Below are positions 7,653 through 15,324 of a stretch of 38,771 nucleotides of DNA, piece after piece. The DNA comes from Betaproteobacteria bacterium. GTDB lineage: Bacteria > Pseudomonadota > Gammaproteobacteria > Burkholderiales > Burkholderiaceae_E. The number at the start of each line of letters is the position of its first letter. Positions within the stretch are counted from its first letter, which is position 1. The notes under the pieces were generated by a model. It searched no databases and had not been told where the DNA came from. It saw only the letters and a program-made list of their open reading frames with translations. The stretch covers positions 1 through 38,771 of the forward strand of contig JAGWVN010000026.1 in the NCBI GenBank assembly GCA_018970865.1, read 5' to 3'. The position numbers and the translations under genes were made by a program.

Positions 7653-8770
7653 GATCGCCTGTTCGTTTCCTGCCCCGCGCTGCCCGGCTGCTGCTGCCGG
7701 TCATCCTGCTGGCTGCGCTGATCACCGGCGCGCGCGCCCAGTCGACCGAGCCAACCGGCAAGGCCGCGCCCGCCACCGGCCCGCGCCCGGCGCTGGTGGT
7801 GAGCGTGGCCGCGCCGGCGCGGGGCGAACTTGCGGAACGGCTGGGCGCCAACGGCAGCATCGCCGCCTGGCAGGAAGCCTCGGTGGGCGCCGAGATCGCC
7901 GGTCTGCGTCTGGCCGAGGTGCTGGTCGAGGTCGGCGACAAGGTGCAGCGCGGGCAGCTGCTGGCGCGTTTTGCCGCCGAGGCGGTCGAGGCGGACCTCG
8001 CGGTCGCGGAGGCCGGGCTGGCTCAGGCGAAGGCCGCGCTCGCCGAGGCGCAGGCCAATGCCGCGCGGGCCCGGCAGGTGCAGGACAGCGGCGTGCTCAG
8101 CAATCAGCAGGTCACGCAGTACCTCACCGGCGAGGCCACCGCGGCTGCCCAGCTTCAGGCCGCGCAGGCTCAGGTGGCCCTGCAGCGCCTGCGTCTGTCG
8201 CAGACCCGGGTGCTCGCGCCCGATGACGGGCTGATCTCGGCGCGCGCGGCCACCCTCGGGGCGGTGGCGGCGCCAGGGCAGGAACTCTTCCGGCTGGTGC
8301 GGCGCGCGCGCCTGGAATGGCGTGGCGAAGTCACCGCGGCCGAGCTGCCCCGCATCCGGGTCGGTCAGCCGGTCAGCGTGATCGCGGCGAGCGGCGCGCG
8401 TCTGCGCGGCACGGTCCGGGTGATCGCGCCCACGGTCGACCCGCAGACCCGCAATGCGCTGGTGTATGTCGACCTGCCGGCCGGCAGCTCGGCGCGCGCC
8501 GGCATGTTCGCGCGCGGCGAATTCGAATTCGGCGCCACCGCCGCGCTCACCGTGCCTCAGGCCGCGGTGGTGGTGCGCGACGGCTTCAGCCATGTGTTCG
8601 AGCTGGGTGCCAATGACCGGGTGCAGCGCCGTCGGGTGGAGGTCGGCCGACGCAGCGCCGACCGGGTCGAGATCACCGCCGGGCTGCGCCCCGAGGCGAG
8701 GGTGGTGGTCTCGGGCGCGGGCTTCCTGAACGACGGCGACCTGGTCAAGGTCACGGGCGCGGCGCGATGA
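7649..8770 (+). CDS. RND efflux periplasmic adaptor (membrane fusion protein)
   Basis: The 373-residue protein starts with a cleavable signal peptide of about 30 residues (ARA before Gln31). It then has the lipoyl/biotinyl-like half motifs, the alpha-helical hairpin (alanine/glutamine-rich, about 115-175), and the beta-barrel and C-terminal membrane-proximal domains of HlyD/AcrA-type adaptors. It bridges the inner-membrane permease and the NodT duct. I chose the ATG at 7649 rather than an in-frame start further upstream inside nodT. That choice puts the signal peptide at the N-terminus and follows GGAG by ten bases. Its stop lies in ATGA at 8767. Confidence 0.9.
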   Translation: MRSPVRFLPRAARLLLPVILLAALITGARAQSTEPTGKAAPATGPRPALVVSVAAPARGELAERLGANGSIAAWQEASVGAEIAGLRLAEVLVEVGDKVQRGQLLARFAAEAVEADLAVAEAGLAQAKAALAEAQANAARARQVQDSGVLSNQQVTQYLTGEATAAAQLQAAQAQVALQRLRLSQTRVLAPDDGLISARAATLGAVAAPGQELFRLVRRARLEWRGEVTAAELPRIRVGQPVSVIAASGARLRGTVRVIAPTVDPQTRNALVYVDLPAGSSARAGMFARGEFEFGATAALTVPQAAVVVRDGFSHVFELGANDRVQRRRVEVGRRSADRVEITAGLRPEARVVVSGAGFLNDGDLVKVTGAAR

Positions 8771-8814
8771 GTCCGGCCGTCGCGCGCGCCGTCCGCCCAG
8801 GGTTGCTGCGATGA
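8767..8814 (+). other. ATGA-bracketed micro-ORF between adaptor and permease
   Basis: The ATG overlaps the adaptor stop and opens 15 codons (MSPAVARAVRPGLLR). The TGA at 8812-8814 overlaps the permease start ATG at 8811. The length and frame exactly fill the 40-base intergenic gap. A weak AGGG for the permease lies inside it. It is more likely a translational relay than a functional peptide. Confidence 0.35.
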
Positions 8815-11800
8815 ACTTTTCCGCCTATTCCATCCGCAATCCCATCCCGGCGGTGCTGCTGTTCGTGCTGCTCACGCTCGCCGGGCTGATCGGCTTCAAG
8901 ACCTCGGCGGTGCAGGACTTTCCGGACATCGAGCTGCCGGTGGTCACGGTCGAGGCGAGCCTGCCCGGCGCGGCGCCCGCCCAGCTCGAGACCGAGGTGG
9001 CGCGCAAGCTCGAGAATGCGATCGCGGTGCTCGCAGGGATCAAGCATGTCTACACCCGCATCCTCGACGGCGTGGTCAGCGTCAATGCCGAATTCATCCT
9101 CGAGAAGAACCCCGCCGAGGCGGTCAACGAGGTGCGCGACGCGGTAAGCCGCATCCGCGCCGATCTGCCGGCCGATCTGCGCGATCCGGCGATCAGCAAG
9201 GCCTCCACCGCCGGCCGTCCGGTCCTGGTCTACACCGTGGCCTCCGACCGGCTCGACGAGGAGGAGGTCTCCTGGCTGGTCGACAACACTGTGGCCCGCC
9301 GGCTGCTGGCGGTGCGCGGGGTGGGGCAGGTGCGTCGCATCGGCGGTCTGCTGCGCGAGGTGCGCGTGGAGCTCGACCCCGCCCGGATGGCCGCGCTCAA
9401 TGTCTCGGCGCTCGATGTCTCTCGCCGCCTGCGTCAGGTGCAGCAGGAGGCGCCCGGCGGACGAGGCGATGTCGGGGGCGGCGAGCAGGCGGTGCGCACC
9501 ATTGCCACCGTGAGCACCGCCGCCGAGCTCGCGGCGCTCGAGCTTCCCCTGCCCGACGGTCGGCAGATCCGGCTCGACCGGGTCGCCCGCATCAGCGACA
9601 CCGCCGCCGAGCGGCGGGCGCTGGCCCTGCTCGACGGCAAGCCGGTGGTGGCGTTCGAGGTGATGCGCTCGCGCGGCGCGGGCGAGGTCGAGGTGGCGCA
9701 GGGCGTTCGCGAGGCCATCGCGGCGCTTGCGGCCAGCCATGCCGGCGTGCGTTTCGAGCCGGCGGTGGACAACAGCCAGCCCGTGGAAGAGAACTTCCAG
9801 GGCTCGATGAACATGCTCTACGAGGGCGCGCTGCTCGCCGTGGTGGTGGTGTGGCTGTTCCTGCGCGACTGGCGGGCCACGCTGGTCAGCGCGGCAGCGC
9901 TGCCGCTGAGCGTGCTGCCGGCCTTCCTGGGGCTGTCGCTGTTCGGCTATTCCCTGAACACGGTCACGCTCACCTCGCTCGCCCTGGTGGTGGGCATTCT
10001 GGTGGACGATGCCATCGTCGAGATCGAGAACATCGCCCGTCACCTGCGCATGGGCAAGACCCCGATGCAGGCGGCGCTGGAGGCCGCCGACGAGATCGGC
10101 ATGGCGGTGATCGCCACCACCTTCGCGCTGGTGGCGGTCTTCCTGCCCACCGCCTTCATGGCGGGCATCCCCGGCAAGTTCTTCAAGCAGTTCGGCTGGA
10201 CGGCGGTGCTGGCCATCCTGGCCTCGCTGGTGGTGGCCCGCCTGCTCACGCCGATGATGGCGGCCTATCTGCTCAAGCCCACGGCCGAGACCCACGCCGC
10301 CGATGGCTGGCTGATGCGCCGCTATCTCGCGGCGGTGGCCTGGTGCATCCGTCACCGGCTGATCACCGCGCTGGCCTCGGCGGCCTTCTTCGTCGGCTCG
10401 ATCGCGCTGGTGCCGCTGCTGCCCACCGGCTTCGTGCCCCCGGCCGATCGGGCGCAGACCCTGGTGACGGTGGAGCTGCCGCCCGGCAGCACGCTGGACG
10501 AGACGCTGGCCGCGGCGGAGTCGGTGCGCAAGGCGCTGGCCGATCTGCCGGATGTGCGCCATGTGTTCAGCTCGGTGGGCGGCGGCGCCTCGGGCGACAT
10601 GTTCGCGCAGGGCGCCGCGGCCGAGGCGCGACGCGCGGTGCTCACGCTGACGCTGAGCCATCGCACCGAGCGCGCGGTCACGCAGCAGGTGGTCGAGGCG
10701 CGGATCCGCGAGCGCCTGGCCGATCAGCCCGGCGTGCGCCTGACGGTCGGGCCGCAGGACACCGGCGTGAAGATGCAGCTGGTGCTGCGCAGCGACGATG
10801 CCGCAGCGCTCGCCGTGGCCGCCCGCGATGTGGAGCGCGACCTGCGCACGCTGCGCGGCATCGGCAACATCAACTCCTCGGCCAGCCTGGTGCGTCCGGA
10901 GATCATCGTGCGGCCGGACTTCGCGCGCGCCGCCGATCTCGGCGTGACCGCCGCCGGCATCGCCGAGACCGTGCGCGTGGCCACGGCCGGCGACTATGAC
11001 GCCAGCCTGCCCAAGCTCAACCTGAGCGAGCGCCAGATCCCGATCCGGGTGCGACTGCCCGATGCCGCCCGCGCCGATCTCGGCGCGCTCGGCCGGCTGA
11101 CCGTGCCGGGTCGCCACGGACCGGTGATGCTGGCCACGGTGGCCGAACTCTCGATCGACAGCGGCCCGGCGCAGATCGACCGGCTCGACCGCAGCCGCAA
11201 TGTCACCTTCGAGGTGGAGCTGGCCTCGCGCCAGCTCGGCGAGGTGCATGCCGAGGCCATGAAGCTGCCCGCGATCAACGCGCTGCCGCCGGGCGTGGCG
11301 GTGGCCGAGCAGGGCGACACCCAGGAGATGCAGCTGCTCTTCGCGAGCTTCGGGCTGGCGATGAGCATCGGCGTGCTCTGCATCTTCATGGTGCTGGTGC
11401 TGCTGTTCCGCGACTTCCTGCAGCCGGTGACCATCCTGGCCGCGCTGCCGCTGTCGATCGGCGGCGCTTTCGTGGCCCTGCTCCTCACCCACCAGAGCTT
11501 CTCGATGCCCTCGCTGATCGGGCTGCTCATGCTGATGGGCATCGTCACCAAGAATTCCATCCTGCTGGTGGAGTACGCGATCGAGGCGCGTCGTCGTGGC
11601 ATGGACCGCTTCGAGGCGCTGGTGGACGCGTGCCACAAGCGGGCCCGTCCGATCGTCATGACCACCCTGGCCATGGGCGCCGGCATGCTGCCGATCGCGC
11701 TGGGATGGGGGTCGGATCCGAGCTTCCGCTCGCCGATGGCGATCGCGGTGATCGGCGGGCTGATCACCTCCACCCTGCTCAGCCTGCTGGTGGTCCCGGC

Positions 11801-11891
11801 GGTGTTCACCTGGATCGACGACATCTCCCGGCTGCCCGGACGGATTTTCGGTCTGCGCCGCCGCCGCGCGACGGCATTGCCCCCGGCCTGA
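8811..11891 (+). CDS. RND-family efflux permease
   Basis: The 1,026-residue protein has the length and two-fold layout of AcrB-type permeases: an N-terminal helix, a large periplasmic loop, helices 2-6, and the same again. The proton-relay aspartates Asp399-Asp400 are present in VGILVDDAIVEIENI, and the partner Lys914 in GIVTKNSILLVEYA, equivalent to AcrB Asp407, Asp408 and Lys940. It pumps small molecules, probably hydrophobic or toxic ones, from the periplasm and inner membrane using the proton gradient. It is the last gene of the tetR operon. The substrate is not predictable, but the neighbouring acyl-CoA and monooxygenase genes make a lipophilic compound plausible. Confidence 0.95.
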   Translation: MNFSAYSIRNPIPAVLLFVLLTLAGLIGFKTSAVQDFPDIELPVVTVEASLPGAAPAQLETEVARKLENAIAVLAGIKHVYTRILDGVVSVNAEFILEKNPAEAVNEVRDAVSRIRADLPADLRDPAISKASTAGRPVLVYTVASDRLDEEEVSWLVDNTVARRLLAVRGVGQVRRIGGLLREVRVELDPARMAALNVSALDVSRRLRQVQQEAPGGRGDVGGGEQAVRTIATVSTAAELAALELPLPDGRQIRLDRVARISDTAAERRALALLDGKPVVAFEVMRSRGAGEVEVAQGVREAIAALAASHAGVRFEPAVDNSQPVEENFQGSMNMLYEGALLAVVVVWLFLRDWRATLVSAAALPLSVLPAFLGLSLFGYSLNTVTLTSLALVVGILVDDAIVEIENIARHLRMGKTPMQAALEAADEIGMAVIATTFALVAVFLPTAFMAGIPGKFFKQFGWTAVLAILASLVVARLLTPMMAAYLLKPTAETHAADGWLMRRYLAAVAWCIRHRLITALASAAFFVGSIALVPLLPTGFVPPADRAQTLVTVELPPGSTLDETLAAAESVRKALADLPDVRHVFSSVGGGASGDMFAQGAAAEARRAVLTLTLSHRTERAVTQQVVEARIRERLADQPGVRLTVGPQDTGVKMQLVLRSDDAAALAVAARDVERDLRTLRGIGNINSSASLVRPEIIVRPDFARAADLGVTAAGIAETVRVATAGDYDASLPKLNLSERQIPIRVRLPDAARADLGALGRLTVPGRHGPVMLATVAELSIDSGPAQIDRLDRSRNVTFEVELASRQLGEVHAEAMKLPAINALPPGVAVAEQGDTQEMQLLFASFGLAMSIGVLCIFMVLVLLFRDFLQPVTILAALPLSIGGAFVALLLTHQSFSMPSLIGLLMLMGIVTKNSILLVEYAIEARRRGMDRFEALVDACHKRARPIVMTTLAMGAGMLPIALGWGSDPSFRSPMAIAVIGGLITSTLLSLLVVPAVFTWIDDISRLPGRIFGLRRRRATALPPA

Positions 11892-11941
11892 GGCGGCTCG
11901 GGGGCGCGCCTCGCGTGCTACCCTCGTTCATGCGCGGCGAC

Positions 11942-11959
11942 GCGACCCGTCCGGGTCGC
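11942..11959 (+). terminator. Hairpin between RND gene and acyl-CoA synthetase
   Basis: GCGACCC and GGGTCGC form a seven-base-pair stem with a four-base loop in the 96-base gap. There is no T-tract, so termination is uncertain. Confidence 0.35.
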
Positions 11960-11987
11960 CGACGCCCCAGTCCTCGCAGGAGACACC

Positions 11988-13595
11988 ATGCCGCTGAGCG
12001 AGTCCTACGCCCGCGGCCCCGAACAGCCGCCGGTGCGTGACATCACGCTGGGCGAACTGCTGCAGTGGGCCGCCCAGACCGTGCCCGAGCGCGTGGCGCT
12101 GGTGGTCGGCGCGCCCGATCCCGCAGCCCGCCGGGAATGGACCTATCAGGCGCTGCACGCCGACGCGCAGCGCACGGCCCGGGCGCTGGCCCGCCGCTTC
12201 AGGCCCGGCGAACGGGTGGCCATCTGGGCGCCGAACATCCCGCAGTGGATCCTCATGGAGTTCGGCGCGGCCATGGCCGGGCTCATCCTCGTCACCGTCA
12301 ACCCGGCCTTCCGCGGCGCCGAGCTCGCCTATGTGCTGCGCCAGTCGCGCTCGGCCGGCGTCTTCGTGGTGCCGGGCTTTCGTGGCAACCCCATGCTCGA
12401 CACGGTGCGCGCGGTGGCGCCGGAATGCCCCGAGCTGCGCGAGGTGGTCTGCTTCGATGACTGGGAGGCCTTCATCGCGCAGGGCGACGATCCCGACATC
12501 GCGCTGCCGGTGGTGCGGCCGACAGACCCGGTGATGATCCAGTACACCTCGGGCACCACCGGCTTCCCCAAGGGCGCGCTGCTGCACCATCGGGGGCTGG
12601 TCAACAACGGCGCCCACACCATGGACCGCATGGGCGTGCCCGATGGCGCAAGCTGGGTGACCACCATGCCGCTGTTCCACACCGGCGGCTGCGTGCTGTG
12701 CGTGCTCGGGGCAGTCTCCAGGCGGGCCACCCAGGTGCTGGTGGAGGCCTTCGAGCCCGGCCTGGTGCTGGAGCTCACCGAGCGCTATCGCGGCAACGCG
12801 CTGCTGGCGGTGCCGACCATGCTGGTGGCGCTCATGGAACATCCCCGCTTCGCGCAGACCGACCTCGGCTCGCTGCAGGCGATCTGCTCGGGCGGCTCCA
12901 CGGTGCCGGCCGAGCTGGTGCGCCGGCTCGAGGAGCGGCTGGGCGCGCGCTTCACCATCGTGTTCGGGCAGACCGAATGCTCGCCGGTGGCCTCGATGAC
13001 CCGCCCCGACGACAGCATCCAGGACAAGGCCGACACCATCGGCCCGCCCATGCCGCATGCCGAGGTCAAGATCATCGATCCCGCCACCGGCGCCACGCTG
13101 CCGGTGGGCCGCATCGGCGAGTACTGCACCCGTGGCTACCATGTCATGCACGGCTACTACGAGATGCCCGAGGCCACGGCGGCGGCCATCGATGCCGAGG
13201 GCTGGCTGCACACCGGCGACCTGTGCGCCATGGACGAGCGCGGCTACTGCACGGTGGAGGGGCGCCTGAAGGACATGATCATCCGCGGCGGCGAGAACAT
13301 CTATCCGCGAGAGCTCGAGGAACTGCTGTTCCGGCATCCGGGCGTGGCCGAGGTGGCGGTGGTGGGCCTGCCCGACGAGAAGTGGGGCGAGGAGGTGGGC
13401 GCGTTCATCCGCCCGGCGCCCGGCGCCAGTCTCGACAAGGCCACGCTCTTCGCCTACATGCGCGAGCATCTCGCCCCGCACAAGACGCCCAGGCGCTGGT
13501 TTCTCATGGAGAGCTTCCCGCTCACCGGCTCGGGCAAGATCCAGAAATTCCGGCTGCGTGAGCTCTGGCTCGCCGGCCAGCTCACCGAACTCTGA
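11988..13595 (+). CDS. AMP-forming acyl-CoA synthetase
   Basis: The 535-residue protein is an adenylate-forming ligase that activates a carboxylic acid to its acyl-CoA through an acyl-AMP. The P-loop YTSGTTGFPKG starts at Tyr186. Other landmarks are the FGQTECSP motif, the GWLHTGDL aspartate motif, the hinge GRLKDMIIRGGENIYP, and the C-terminal catalytic Lys517 in LTGSGKIQKF. AGGAGA lies about six bases before the ATG. It is followed after 24 bases by the monooxygenase gene, so the two are probably co-transcribed. The chain resembles FadD/long-chain and aromatic-acid ligases; the acid itself is not known. Confidence 0.92.
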   Translation: MPLSESYARGPEQPPVRDITLGELLQWAAQTVPERVALVVGAPDPAARREWTYQALHADAQRTARALARRFRPGERVAIWAPNIPQWILMEFGAAMAGLILVTVNPAFRGAELAYVLRQSRSAGVFVVPGFRGNPMLDTVRAVAPECPELREVVCFDDWEAFIAQGDDPDIALPVVRPTDPVMIQYTSGTTGFPKGALLHHRGLVNNGAHTMDRMGVPDGASWVTTMPLFHTGGCVLCVLGAVSRRATQVLVEAFEPGLVLELTERYRGNALLAVPTMLVALMEHPRFAQTDLGSLQAICSGGSTVPAELVRRLEERLGARFTIVFGQTECSPVASMTRPDDSIQDKADTIGPPMPHAEVKIIDPATGATLPVGRIGEYCTRGYHVMHGYYEMPEATAAAIDAEGWLHTGDLCAMDERGYCTVEGRLKDMIIRGGENIYPRELEELLFRHPGVAEVAVVGLPDEKWGEEVGAFIRPAPGASLDKATLFAYMREHLAPHKTPRRWFLMESFPLTGSGKIQKFRLRELWLAGQLTEL

Positions 13596-13619
13596 CCTCA
13601 CCCTGCAAGGATCGCTTCC

Positions 13620-15260
13620 ATGGCTTCCGTTCCCCAGTCTTCCCCGATCACCCCGGCGCCGGTGACCGACACCGAGGCGCTGATCATCGGCGCGGGTTTC
13701 TCGGGCCTGTATCAGCTTCACAGCCTGCGCGACCGCCTGGGCCTCTCGGTGCAGGTGCTGGAGATGGCCGATGGCGTGGGCGGCACCTGGTACTGGAACC
13801 GCTATCCCGGCGCGCGCTGCGACTCCGAGAGCCATTCCTACATGTACTACTTCTCCGACGCGCTGCTCAAGGAATGGCAGTGGTCGGAGCGCTATCCCGG
13901 GCAGGCCGAGATCCTGCGCTACCTCAACTTCGTCGCCGACCGTCTCGACCTCAAGCGCAGCGTGCGTTTCAACACCCGGGTCACCGGCGCCCGCTACGAC
14001 GAAGCCGCCAATCGCTGGCTGGTGAGCACCGAGTCGGGCGAGCAGTACCGCACCCGCTACCTGATCACCGCCGTGGGTTGCCTGTCGTCGGCCAACATTC
14101 CGGCCATTCCGGGGCTGGCCGATTTCACCGGGCGCTGGTACCACACCGGCCAGTGGCCGCACGAGGGCGTCGATTTTTCCGGCAAGCGGGTGGGGCTGGT
14201 GGGTACCGGGTCCACGGGCATCCAGGCCACGCCGGTGATCGCCGAGGCGGCGGCCCATCTCACCGTGTTCCAGCGCACGCCCAACTACAGCGTGCCCGCG
14301 CACAACGCGCCGCTGAGCGAGGGCTTCAAGCGCTATGTGGCCGACAACAGCGACCGCATCCGCCAGGTGATGCATTCCACCCCCAACGGGCATCCCTTCA
14401 TCATCGCGCAGCGCTCGGCCCACGACCCCTCCGAGCACGAGCGAAAGGCCCTCTACGAGAGCGCCTGGTCGATCGGCGGGCTGCGCTTTCGCAGCGTCTT
14501 CCGCGATCTGCTGGTCGACAAGGCGGCCAACGACACCGCCTCGAGCTTCCTGAAGAACAAGATCCGCGAGATCGTGAAAGACCCGGCCACCGCCGAGAAG
14601 CTCGCCGACATCGACCATCCCTTCGCGGCCAAGCGCCCACCGATCGACACCGGCTACTTCGAGACCTTCAACCGGCCCAATGTCACGCTGGTCGATGTCC
14701 GGGCCGATCCGATCGAGCGCATCACCGCCACCGGCATCCAGACCGGCAAGGCCCATCACGAACTCGATGTGATCGTCTTCGCCACCGGCTTCGACGCGCT
14801 CACCGGTCCGCTCAAGAAGCTCAACCTGGTCGGCCGTGGCGGGGTCTCGCTCAACGCGCTCTGGGAGGCCGGTCCGCGCAGCTACCTTGGCCTGCAGGTG
14901 AGCGGTTTTCCCAATCTCTTCACCCTCACCGGGCCGGGCAGCCCCTCGGTGCTGGTGAACATGCCGGTGGCCATCGAGCAGCATGTCGACTGGGTCACCG
15001 ACTGCATCGCCCACCTGCGCAAGGAAGGCATCGCCCGCATGGAGCCGCGCCCCGAGGCGATGGAGGCCTGGTCGCAGCAGGTGCAGGCCGCGGCCGACGC
15101 CACGCTGCTCTCCAAGGTGCCGCACTCCTGGTATCTCGGCGCCAATGTGCCGGGCAAGCCGCGGGTGTTCATGCCCTATGCCGGCGGCATGCCGCGCTAT
15201 CGCCAGATCTGCCAGGAGGTGGCGCAGCGCGGCTACGAAGGTTTCGAGTTCAGCCGCTGA
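13620..15260 (+). CDS. Baeyer-Villiger-type flavin monooxygenase
   Basis: The 546-residue protein carries two Rossmann motifs, GAGFSG (Gly24-Gly29) for FAD and GTGSTG for NADPH. Between them is the Baeyer-Villiger fingerprint FTGRWYHTGQWP (residues 169-180, pattern FxGxxxHxxxWP). The C-terminal half also matches the cyclohexanone/4-hydroxyacetophenone monooxygenase layout (FATGFDALTG). Such enzymes use NADPH and O2 to insert oxygen next to a carbonyl, producing an ester or lactone. It is in a probable operon with the acyl-CoA synthetase: hydrolysis of the ester would give an acid for the synthetase, but no esterase is encoded here. AAGGAT precedes the start. The ketone substrate is unknown. 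Confidence 0.93.
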   Translation: MASVPQSSPITPAPVTDTEALIIGAGFSGLYQLHSLRDRLGLSVQVLEMADGVGGTWYWNRYPGARCDSESHSYMYYFSDALLKEWQWSERYPGQAEILRYLNFVADRLDLKRSVRFNTRVTGARYDEAANRWLVSTESGEQYRTRYLITAVGCLSSANIPAIPGLADFTGRWYHTGQWPHEGVDFSGKRVGLVGTGSTGIQATPVIAEAAAHLTVFQRTPNYSVPAHNAPLSEGFKRYVADNSDRIRQVMHSTPNGHPFIIAQRSAHDPSEHERKALYESAWSIGGLRFRSVFRDLLVDKAANDTASSFLKNKIREIVKDPATAEKLADIDHPFAAKRPPIDTGYFETFNRPNVTLVDVRADPIERITATGIQTGKAHHELDVIVFATGFDALTGPLKKLNLVGRGGVSLNALWEAGPRSYLGLQVSGFPNLFTLTGPGSPSVLVNMPVAIEQHVDWVTDCIAHLRKEGIARMEPRPEAMEAWSQQVQAAADATLLSKVPHSWYLGANVPGKPRVFMPYAGGMPRYRQICQEVAQRGYEGFEFSR

Positions 15261-15266
15261 GCATGG

Positions 15267-15289
15267 GCGGGCTCAGGCGCTGAGCCCGC
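15267..15289 (+). terminator. Hairpin between monooxygenase gene and recC
   Basis: GCGGGCTCA and TGAGCCCGC form a nine-base-pair stem with a five-base loop, six bases after the monooxygenase stop. There is no long T-run. It probably marks the end of the synthetase-monooxygenase transcript. Confidence 0.5.
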
Positions 15290-15324
15290 GCCGTGCGATT
15301 CTCCCGGCCGGGAGACAGCCTCGC

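Noticed and set aside
738-11636. Very long open frames on the minus strand (738-2156, 2801-6004, 8751-11636)
   Set aside because: They lie opposite well-supported genes, have Gln/His/Arg-rich nonsense composition, and arise because stop codons are rare in the antisense frames of GC-rich genes.
14983-15324. Longer recC start inside the monooxygenase gene
   Set aside because: The extra residues overlap a well-supported gene and are Arg/Pro nonsense. ATG 15325 has a Shine-Dalgarno and the RecC N-terminus.
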